From assembly GCA_044224215.1 (NCBI GenBank), contig JBGAKX010000012.1:1-58096 (forward strand): a stretch of DNA of 58,096 bases, in the 5' to 3' direction. Every line of letters starts with the position of its first letter. Position 1 is the first letter of the stretch. Of the stretch, positions 52,055 through 58,096 are shown piece after piece. The notes beneath the pieces were generated by a model. The model saw only the letters and a list, made by a program, of their open reading frames with translations. It was not told the origin of the DNA and searched no databases. The position numbers were made by a program, and so were the translations under genes. This stretch comes from DAOMFM01 sp035429825 (GTDB lineage: Bacteria > Acidobacteriota > Blastocatellia > UBA7656 > JADIYM01).

Positions 52055-53374
52055 ATGGAGAAACCAAGGCCGGCAGGGACTCAACTCGAGCCGGGCACAC
52101 TCCTGAACGACCGGTACTACATCGTCAAGCGAATCGGCGGTGGCGGTATGGGCTCGGTCTACCAGGCGCGCGACAAGCGTCTGGCCGACCGGCTGTGCGC
52201 CGTCAAAGAGATGATCGAGATGTTCGCGGACGAAGGGCAGCGCGCCAAGGCCGTCGAGGACTTCACTCGCGAAGCCCAGCTTCTGGCCTCGCTCGAACAC
52301 CGGTCGATTCCCACGATCTTTGATTACTTCATCGAGAACGGCCGTTACTACCTCGTGATGAAGTACATCTCGGGCGGGGATCTCGCGGAGCAGATGCGGA
52401 AGCGCGGCGGCAAGGTCGACGAGCTCACCGTGACGCGCTGGGGCGTCCAGGCGTCGGACGTGCTTCATTACATCCACAACCAGGACCCGCCCATCATCTA
52501 TCGCGACCTGAAGCCGGCGAACCTGATGCTCGACGACAAGCAGGGCCGCGTCATGCTGATCGACTTTGGCATCGCGCGGTTCGTTGCGCCGACACAGAAG
52601 GGCGTGACGGCGATCGGCACGATGGGCTACGCGCCGCCGGAGCTCTTTGCGGGCAAGGTGCAGCCGCGCTCCGATCTGTATTCGCTCGGCGCGACGATGT
52701 TCCACATGCTGACCGGGTCGGATCCGCAGGACAATCCGCTGCTGATCTTCGATTTCTCCAAGAATCCGCGTCCATCACAGATCAATCCTGCGCTGACACC
52801 CGAGATGGACGCGATCATCATGAAGACCGTCTCGCACAAGCCCGAGGATCGGCCCGGTTCGGCGCTCGAGCTCATGCGGATGCTCGAGGATCACGAGCGC
52901 CACCTCGTGAACCCGCAGTCGCCCGAATTCATGCCGTCGCTCGACGGAACCATCTTCTGCGGCAACTGCGGACAGCGCATAGCCAGCGACGACGTCTTCT
53001 GTGCGCACTGCGGGTCGCGCCAGCGGCAGGGAGCGCCCGGTCGACCGTCGGCTCGGCTGATGATCATCGGGTCGAACGATGCGGCGGCTTCGTTCGTGCT
53101 CGACAAGGACAGCCATCTGATCGGGCGCACCGATCCGCACACGGGGATCTTTCCCGAAGTCGACCTGTCCCTGTACGATCCCGAGACAAAGGTGTCGCGT
53201 CGGCACGCGCGCATCTACCGGCAAGGCCAGCAGTTTCTGATCGAGGATCTCTCGAGTGTCAACGGGACGACTATCAACGGGGCCATTCGCCTGCCTCCCA
53301 AGCAGCCTCGGGTGTTGAACACAGGAGACGAACTCAAACTTGGGGAGACGAACCTGAAGTTCATGTTGGGGTAA
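52055..53374 (+). CDS. Ser/Thr protein kinase with zinc ribbon and C-terminal FHA domain
   Basis: 439 residues. The kinase domain (about 19-285) is complete: IGGGGMGSVY, Lys51 in CAVKEM, IIYRDLKPANLML with Asp151, Asp170 of IDFGIA, and GTMGYAPPE. A zinc ribbon (Cys302, Cys305, Cys316, Cys319) and an FHA domain (about 333-439; HLIGRTD, KVSRRHARI, SVNGTTIN) follow. No membrane helix is present, unlike many PknB relatives, so it acts in the cytoplasm. No SD is visible before ATG 52055. It is the writer of the cluster, with the adjacent PP2C and SpoIIE-type enzymes as likely erasers. Confidence 0.94.
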   Translation: MEKPRPAGTQLEPGTLLNDRYYIVKRIGGGGMGSVYQARDKRLADRLCAVKEMIEMFADEGQRAKAVEDFTREAQLLASLEHRSIPTIFDYFIENGRYYLVMKYISGGDLAEQMRKRGGKVDELTVTRWGVQASDVLHYIHNQDPPIIYRDLKPANLMLDDKQGRVMLIDFGIARFVAPTQKGVTAIGTMGYAPPELFAGKVQPRSDLYSLGATMFHMLTGSDPQDNPLLIFDFSKNPRPSQINPALTPEMDAIIMKTVSHKPEDRPGSALELMRMLEDHERHLVNPQSPEFMPSLDGTIFCGNCGQRIASDDVFCAHCGSRQRQGAPGRPSARLMIIGSNDAAASFVLDKDSHLIGRTDPHTGIFPEVDLSLYDPETKVSRRHARIYRQGQQFLIEDLSSVNGTTINGAIRLPPKQPRVLNTGDELKLGETNLKFMLG

Positions 53375-53377
53375 GGC

Positions 53378-54022
53378 ATGGCGCAAACGTGCAATCACTG
53401 CGGCAAGGACCTGGGCGAGCGCTCAAAGTTCTGTCCCGCCTGCGGTACGCCTCGAGTTCCCGGCGGAGGCGCGGGCGCATCGGTCGCGAATCGCGTGCTC
53501 GTGGCCGAGGCAGGCGACACGGGGCTCAACGTGGGGCGCGCCGCTGTTGCCGAGGCGGTTCCCGAGCCGCGCATCCGAGTGGCCCGAGCGACCGTATTCG
53601 CCGCCGATGAGCCGGCCGAGTTCGGACAGCGCCTCGGCGCGTTTCTGTTCGACCTGCTGCTGTTTCTGATCGTGTTGATGCTCGCGACATTCGTATTGTC
53701 GTCGTTCAGCAAGAAGTCGATCGTCGGAAGCAATGTCATGCTCATCGCGTTCTATGCGGTGGCCTTGCTGCTGTTCATCTTCAATTTCGTCGTGCTCGCC
53801 GCAAGGGCGGGTCAGACTGTCGGCAAGCGGCTTGTCGGCATTCGCATCATTCGGATCGACGGACAACCGACCGGCTACGCAACCGTGTTTCGGCGGCATT
53901 GCATCGGTTACCTGCTTTCGTCCGTGGCGCTCTTTCTTGGCTTCGTCTGGGTGATCTGGGACGCCAAGCATCAGGGATGGCACGACAAGATCGCGGGAAC
54001 CACGGTGGTGCTCGAACGGTAG
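53378..54022 (+). CDS. Zinc ribbon-RDD family membrane protein
   Basis: 214 residues, starting 3 bases after the kinase stop. The ribbon is CNHCGKDLGERSKFCPACG (Cys5, Cys8, Cys19, Cys22). A linker (about 30-75) leads to an RDD domain with helices about 88-108 and 120-145 and a C-terminal stretch carrying GQTVGKRLVGIRII and WVIWDAKHQGWHDKIAGTTVV. RDD proteins are small membrane proteins, some implicated in ion transport. Tight linkage to a kinase makes it a candidate substrate or membrane output. Confidence 0.88.
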   Translation: MAQTCNHCGKDLGERSKFCPACGTPRVPGGGAGASVANRVLVAEAGDTGLNVGRAAVAEAVPEPRIRVARATVFAADEPAEFGQRLGAFLFDLLLFLIVLMLATFVLSSFSKKSIVGSNVMLIAFYAVALLLFIFNFVVLAARAGQTVGKRLVGIRIIRIDGQPTGYATVFRRHCIGYLLSSVALFLGFVWVIWDAKHQGWHDKIAGTTVVLER

Positions 54023-54069
54023 GCGTGTCGCGCGCGGAGCGCCATTCGATCTATGATCGTGAGCCAAGA

Positions 54070-55791
54070 ATGCCCGAGTTGATCATCAAGCCCAAGACGG
54101 GACCGCTCTATTCCGTCTCGCTCGAAAAGGTCCGGACGTCCATCGGGCGCTCGTCGCGCAACGACGTCTGTCTGAGCGATCCCTTTGCGTCACGATTTCA
54201 CGTCGAGGTCCGGCGCGACGGCGAAGATTTCTATGCGCTGGACGTCGGGAGCGCGAACGGCACCCTCTTCAACGGAAAGCCGCTCACGCAGCAGACTCGC
54301 TTTCATCCCGGTGACGAACTGCGCGTCGGCGAGACGTCCATCGGGTTCTCGCTCGACTCGGCGGCGCCGCTCGTGAGCCAGTCGTCCGTGCTCTGGAGCG
54401 ACGCGCCCGAAGCAAACGCGCCTGAAGTAACGATCGTTGCATCGCAGCGGACGAAGATGACCTCCGGGTTCCTCGACTCGCTGCGGACCGCGTCGTCGGA
54501 GACCCATGTCGGCGGCGCGGTGAAGGCAGTGTCGGAGGCGATCGAGCGTCGCGACCTTCTCGCCGTTGTCGGCAAGGTGGGCGTGGCCCTTCTTTCCGAC
54601 ACATCACTCGACGAAACGCTCAGGCTTGTTGTCGAGCTCGTCTTCGATGCCATTCCTGCTGAACGCGGATTCCTGTTCCTGTTTGAAGGGGCAGACCTGC
54701 TGTTGAAGGTCTCGCGGACGCGGGGTGGCGGCGGCGTGACGCCGACGACTGCCGACGTGCAGATCAGCAGATCCATCTCGGAGCGCGTCTTCAAGGAAGG
54801 CGTCGCAGTGCTGACGTCCGACGCGATGCACGATCCGAGATTCCAGGGCAGCAATTCGATCATGCTGTCGGCCGTGCGCTCCGTGATGGCCGTGCCGCTG
54901 ATCCTCTCGGAGCAGACGTTTGGGATGATCTATGTCGACAACCCGTACGACAGCAGGTTTACCGAAGAAGATCTGCAGGTGCTGACGACGATCGCCGGAG
55001 TCGCCTCAATCAAGATCGAGAACGCGCGGCTTGTCGAAGAGCGGCTCGAGAAGAAGCGTCTCGAGGAGGAGCTCAAGGTCGCGTCCGAGATTCAGCTCAG
55101 GCTGCAGCCCGCGTGCCCGCCCGTCGTCGAAGGGTACAACCTCTGCGCATACAGCATTCCGTCGCGCGAGATCGGCGGCGACTACTACGACTACATCGAA
55201 CGGCGACGCCAGCGTCGGCTGGCGATCACGCTCGGAGATGTGTCGGGCAAGGGAATCGGCGCGGCGCTCCTGATGAGCTCGCTGCACGCCGCCGTTCGCG
55301 CGCAGACGCAGACGTCGCACCCGATTCGCGAGATGATGGCGAACCTGAATGACTACATCGCCGAGAACTCGCCCGAGAACAAGTTCCTGACGCTGTTCTA
55401 TGCCGAGCTCGATCCGACGACGGGCGACCTCTTCTATGCGAATGCGGGGCACAACCCGCCGCTGCTGTGCCGTGCATCGGGCGAGATCGAGCGGCTCGAC
55501 GCCACGGGACTTCCGATTGGAATCCTCAGAAACTCGGAGTACCAGGAAGCATGCGTCCGGCTGTGGCCCGGCGAGGCGCTCGTCGTCTACTCGGACGGCA
55601 TCACCGAGTCGATCAACATGTTCGACGAGGAGTTTGGCGAGGACCGGCTCATCGAAGTGCTCACGCGCAATCGCACGAGCTCGGCCGGAAAGATCCGGGA
55701 TCGCATCGACGAGGCGCTGTCTCGCTTTGTCGGAACTGCGTCACCCGTCGACGACATGACGCTTCTGATCCTGAAGCGGAACAACGAGTAG
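54070..55791 (+). CDS. FHA-GAF-SpoIIE (PP2C-type) phosphatase
   Basis: 573 residues from ATG 54070. The FHA domain (about 20-97) has TSIGRSSRNDVCLSD, SRFHVEV and SANGTLFNG. A GAF domain (about 165-325) follows, joined by a coiled coil (about 318-345; EKKRLEEELKVASEIQLRLQ) to a SpoIIE/RsbU phosphatase domain (about 350-573) with EIGGDYYDY, LGDVSGKGIGAALLMS and a VDDMTLLILKR end. RsbU-type enzymes dephosphorylate anti-anti-sigma factors; here the FHA suggests recruitment by a phosphothreonine target. Start codon has only a weak upstream GAG. The gene ends 17 bases from a convergent TPR gene. Confidence 0.92.
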   Translation: MPELIIKPKTGPLYSVSLEKVRTSIGRSSRNDVCLSDPFASRFHVEVRRDGEDFYALDVGSANGTLFNGKPLTQQTRFHPGDELRVGETSIGFSLDSAAPLVSQSSVLWSDAPEANAPEVTIVASQRTKMTSGFLDSLRTASSETHVGGAVKAVSEAIERRDLLAVVGKVGVALLSDTSLDETLRLVVELVFDAIPAERGFLFLFEGADLLLKVSRTRGGGGVTPTTADVQISRSISERVFKEGVAVLTSDAMHDPRFQGSNSIMLSAVRSVMAVPLILSEQTFGMIYVDNPYDSRFTEEDLQVLTTIAGVASIKIENARLVEERLEKKRLEEELKVASEIQLRLQPACPPVVEGYNLCAYSIPSREIGGDYYDYIERRRQRRLAITLGDVSGKGIGAALLMSSLHAAVRAQTQTSHPIREMMANLNDYIAENSPENKFLTLFYAELDPTTGDLFYANAGHNPPLLCRASGEIERLDATGLPIGILRNSEYQEACVRLWPGEALVVYSDGITESINMFDEEFGEDRLIEVLTRNRTSSAGKIRDRIDEALSRFVGTASPVDDMTLLILKRNNE

Positions 55792-55808
55792 CGTCGCCTC
55801 GGTGTGCG

Positions 55809-57524
55809 TTACTGACCGCACTTGCTCTCGACCGTTCGCTTGATCGCGAGCACCTGCTCGGACGTCGGGTCGAGTTGGAGCGCCTTGCGCATCGCCGACT
55901 GCGCGTTCGGACAGTCGTTGCGGAACACGTAGATGCGGGCAAGGCTCGTATACGCGGCGACCGACTTGGGGTCCCAGAACGTGGCGGACTTCAGCGCTTC
56001 GATCGCCTTGCCGTAATCGCCGCTTCGCTCGAAGATACGGCCGCGCAGCAGGTGCGCCTCGGCATTGTCCGGATTCGTCTGCAGGATCCGTCCAAGCTCG
56101 TCGAGCGCTTCGCGGTCCCGGTTGGCCGCAAAATTCGCGCGGGCTCGCTCGAGCGACTGCTGGACGTCTGCGGCCGCGCCGGCTGCGCCCGGTGAATCCT
56201 GCGATGCCGCTAGCCTCTTGTCTCGGTTGAGCTGCTTGAGCGCCGACCGCGAGAACCGCAGTTTCAGGCGCGTGAGATCCGGAATCTGCTTCTTGGTCTC
56301 CCACAGGGCAAACGACGGAAGGTACCGCTTGGCCTGGTCGAGCGCTTCGGCCGCCTCTGCCGTTCGGCCGGCACGCTCGCTCGCCTTTGCGAGCAGATAG
56401 AACGCCTCGCCGTCCTGGGCGTTGTACTTGATCGCTTCGCCATCCGCAGGTCTTCGGCGCACGGCCTTCTGGAGCTGCGTCGCCGCGTTGGCAAAATCGT
56501 TCTTCAGCCACAACGCGTACCCGAAGTTGAACTGTGTGTCGAGATCGCGCGTTGCTGCCTCGGCGGCGGGCTTCAGGTAGACGACGGCCTCGTCCAGCCG
56601 GTTCGCGCGAATGTACACGACGCCGGCATTGTTGTAGACCTCGTAGAGCGGCATCCGCGGAACCAGGTCGGTCAACACGCGAACCGCGGCGTCGTTCTGC
56701 TTTGAGTTCGCGTACGACACGCCGAGGTAGAACGCGGCCTCGTTGTAGCGCGGGTACCTGCTGTCGACGAGGCTGAGCCTGCTGATCGCGTCAGTCCAGT
56801 TGCCGTCGAGATAGTACAACCGGCCAAGCTCGAAGATGGCCTGCGTGAACTGGCCCTGGCCTCCCTTGCCGTATTCGTCGATGGCGCGTGACAGGAAGAG
56901 GCCCTTGTTCTTCCGGTCGCTCGTCGTGATGGCCTTCATGAAGTCGGCGTATGCGTCGACAGGGATCTTTGTGGCCGCGCCGACGATGTCGCCCTTTGAA
57001 AATGGCAGCGACGGGTTTCGACGCTGAAGAATCTCGAACGCGATCTCTCCCTGCAGCTCCTGCAGGTCGTCGAGCTTCGCGCCGCGGTTGAACTCGTTTC
57101 CGATGATGCGGCCTTCGCGCAGATCGATCAGCCGGGCCGACACGGTGATCGTCTCCTTGGACTTCTCGCCGTCGACGCGGTACGTGCCGACGATCATGAG
57201 ATCGGCGCCCGCGCGCTCGCCAACCTTGATGGCCGTCGCGCGCGTCAGCACCGCCGTTGCGGGCAGGCCTTCGCGGTCGTATGCGAGGTTGCGCTCGTCG
57301 GGGCGGATCGACGCGAGATCGCTGCTCATTTCGAGCAGTTCCGAGAGCATCTCCGAGAAGCTCTCGCCGATCCAGTTGTAGTCCCGTGCCTGTGCCTGCT
57401 TTGAGGTGTTCTCGAATGGAAAGACGAGAATCGTGTCGACCGAGGGCGGAGCCGCCGCGCGTGCGGGCAGAGCGGCGCACAGCGCGGCGATGAATACGAG
57501 AACCGTTGTCGTACGTCTGATCAT
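55809..57524 (-). CDS. Secreted TPR protein with FlgO/CsgG-like N-terminal domain
   Basis: 571 residues from ATG 57524. Signal peptide about 1-24 (TVLVFIAALCAALPARAAAP). Residues about 28-190 resemble the FlgO/CsgG-like fold (ILVFPFENTSKQAQARDYNW, GADLMIVGTYRVDG, ARLIDLREGRII). About eight TPR-like repeats follow to the C-terminus (FNFGYALWLKNDFANAATQL, HLLRGRIFERSGDYGKAIEA). Such proteins sit in the periplasm or outer membrane. No SD precedes the ATG, and a terminator-like hairpin lies 15 bases upstream. Confidence 0.85.
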   Translation of the reverse strand: MIRRTTTVLVFIAALCAALPARAAAPPSVDTILVFPFENTSKQAQARDYNWIGESFSEMLSELLEMSSDLASIRPDERNLAYDREGLPATAVLTRATAIKVGERAGADLMIVGTYRVDGEKSKETITVSARLIDLREGRIIGNEFNRGAKLDDLQELQGEIAFEILQRRNPSLPFSKGDIVGAATKIPVDAYADFMKAITTSDRKNKGLFLSRAIDEYGKGGQGQFTQAIFELGRLYYLDGNWTDAISRLSLVDSRYPRYNEAAFYLGVSYANSKQNDAAVRVLTDLVPRMPLYEVYNNAGVVYIRANRLDEAVVYLKPAAEAATRDLDTQFNFGYALWLKNDFANAATQLQKAVRRRPADGEAIKYNAQDGEAFYLLAKASERAGRTAEAAEALDQAKRYLPSFALWETKKQIPDLTRLKLRFSRSALKQLNRDKRLAASQDSPGAAGAAADVQQSLERARANFAANRDREALDELGRILQTNPDNAEAHLLRGRIFERSGDYGKAIEALKSATFWDPKSVAAYTSLARIYVFRNDCPNAQSAMRKALQLDPTSEQVLAIKRTVESKCGQ

Positions 57525-57538
57525 GATCAAAATACCGA

Positions 57539-57566
57539 GGCCGCGCGCCCGGCTGAGCGCGCGGCC
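57539..57566 (-). terminator. Terminator between tRNA-Glu and the TPR gene
   Basis: GGCCGCGCGC (57566-57557 on the minus strand) pairs with GCGCGCGGCC across an 8-base loop as a perfect 10-bp stem, followed by TCGGTATTTTG. It ends 15 bases before the TPR ATG, so it may end the tRNA transcript or attenuate the TPR gene. Confidence 0.6.
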
Positions 57567-57572
57567 GTGGAG

Positions 57573-57645
<73 letters not shown>

Positions 57646-57655
57646 ATACAAGAAA

Positions 57656-57728
<73 letters not shown>

Positions 57729-57737
57729 TACCAAAGA

Positions 57738-57764
57738 ACGGAGCGGCGAACAACACCGCTCCGT
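57738..57764 (-). other. Hairpin in the leader of the tRNA transcript
   Basis: ACGGAGCGG (minus strand) and CCGCTCCGT form a 9-bp stem with a 9-base loop, followed by TCTTTGG, 9 bases before tRNA-Lys. It may be an RNase processing signal or weak attenuator. Confidence 0.5.
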
Positions 57765-57777
57765 CAGATGGACGGCA

Positions 57778-57807
57778 ATCTTACTGGCGTTGTCCGCACG
57801 GCGTCAA
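57778..57807 (-). promoter_or_regulatory. Candidate promoter of tRNA-Lys/tRNA-Glu
   Basis: TTGACG (57807-57802) and TAAGAT (57783-57778) with an 18-base spacer, on the minus strand about 50 bases before tRNA-Lys. Confidence 0.5.
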
Positions 57808-57861
57808 TACGCGCCTTGGCGCGCGCGTAGCCTGAAGCGGGAGAAGAAGGGCCGCGGATAA

Positions 57862-57940
57862 CGCAGATTTAGCGGATCCACGCTGATATGACATCCAAGT
57901 GTTTGATCCGCATTCATCCGCACAATCCGCTAGATCTGCG
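57862..57940. repeat. Inverted repeat with tandem ATCCGC units between proS and tRNA-Lys
   Basis: CGCAGATTTAGCGGAT (57862-57877) is a 15-of-16 inverted repeat of ATCCGCTAGATCTGCG (57925-57940). The right side has three ATCCGC units at 9-10 base spacing (57906-57930). It begins 10 bases past the proS stop and may terminate it, though no T run follows. No gene is seen in 57729-57949. Confidence 0.6.
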
Positions 57941-57949
57941 GTCGTTGCC

Positions 57950-58096
57950 CTAGTATGCGCGGGCGAAGATCGCGACCTGCGACGTGCGCTTGCCGGTGAA
58001 GAAGCACACGCCTTCACCCTCCGGTACGTCGGACGGGAAGCACCGAAGCGTGGCCTTTGTCTCTTCCTTGATCAGGTCCTCGTCTTCGTCCGAGCC
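57950..58096 (-). CDS. proS: 3' end of prolyl-tRNA synthetase (5' end outside the window)
   Basis: The last 48 codons before a TAG at 57950-57952 give KATLRCFPSDVPEGEGVCFF and TGKRTSQVAIFARAY. A C-terminal aromatic residue after IFARA, with a Cys region before it, matches the zinc-binding tail of class II ProRS (the type with a C-terminal extension, shared by archaea, eukaryotes and some bacteria). The upstream part, with the class II motifs, is not in the window. Confidence 0.85.
   Translation of the reverse strand, partial: GSDEDEDLIKEETKATLRCFPSDVPEGEGVCFFTGKRTSQVAIFARAY

Noticed and set aside
57781..58017. 78-codon minus-strand frame near the window end
   Set aside because: It overlaps the proS 3' end in another frame and crosses the inverted repeat; the proS frame matches a known tail.

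Overview
This looks like a chromosomal stretch from a high-GC (roughly 60-65% by eye), Gram-negative, respiring bacterium. Envelope genes (TonB-like, periplasmic adaptor of an efflux pump, prepilin-like proteins, HtrA, rhomboid) indicate two membranes. Class I lysyl-tRNA synthetase, the pseudopilin/PilM cluster, FHA/kinase/PP2C signalling and a family with the motif FHVQTEDKG make Acidobacteriota or a neighbouring phylum the best guess. That placement is inference from gene content only. Genes are densely packed, with many 4-base start/stop overlaps and few long gaps. No integrase, transposase, phage gene or CRISPR array was seen.

Layout. 1-1432: end of a type IV pilin/type II secretion cluster (two prepilin-like proteins and a PilM-like protein). 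1522-3138: lysS-type class I LysRS. 3135-8990, minus strand: a tandem TonB-domain protein, pterin dehydratase, thiD, a ThiE/TenI protein, a small membrane protein and a 979-residue TPR protein, probably one operon read from 8990 downwards. 9099-11561, minus strand: rnhB, thiG, thiS and a conserved protein of unknown role. 11846-26196, plus strand: a 14-kb complex I operon, nuoABCDEFGHJKLMN, with no nuoI. 26358-30620: htrA, sppA, an HU-like protein, a HIT protein and a secreted TPR protein. 30823-31029: a self-contained unit for a 27-residue membrane peptide, with its own promoter and terminator. 31063-42941: purH, a zinc-ribbon M48 peptidase, a glycosyltransferase, a secreted matrixin-type protease, then thiolase, rhomboid, 3-hydroxyacyl-CoA dehydrogenase and enoyl-CoA hydratase, purD and a YbjQ protein. 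43099-46543: PspA, a membrane coiled-coil protein and a Vps4-like AAA ATPase. 46546-46797: two inverted copies of a palindromic REP-like unit. 46813-49112: ATPase and adaptor of a MacAB-type exporter without a permease. 49384-55791: five consecutive phospho-Ser/Thr signalling genes. 55809-58096: a secreted TPR protein, tRNA-Glu, tRNA-Lys and the 3' end of proS.

Two neighbourhoods look most like incompletely described systems. First, PspA (an ESCRT-III superfamily protein), a membrane coiled-coil partner and an AAA ATPase form a plausible ESCRT-III/Vps4-style membrane-repair module. Second, a kinase-zinc ribbon-FHA protein, a zinc ribbon-pseudokinase-PP2C fusion, a zinc ribbon-FHA reader, a zinc ribbon-RDD membrane protein and an FHA-GAF-SpoIIE phosphatase form a complete writer/reader/eraser circuit. 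The same kind of short zinc ribbon also heads the M48 peptidase and the rhomboid elsewhere in the window.

All functions are read from translated motifs, lengths and gene order; no database search was run. Start codons were chosen from Shine-Dalgarno (SD) spacing where one is visible.
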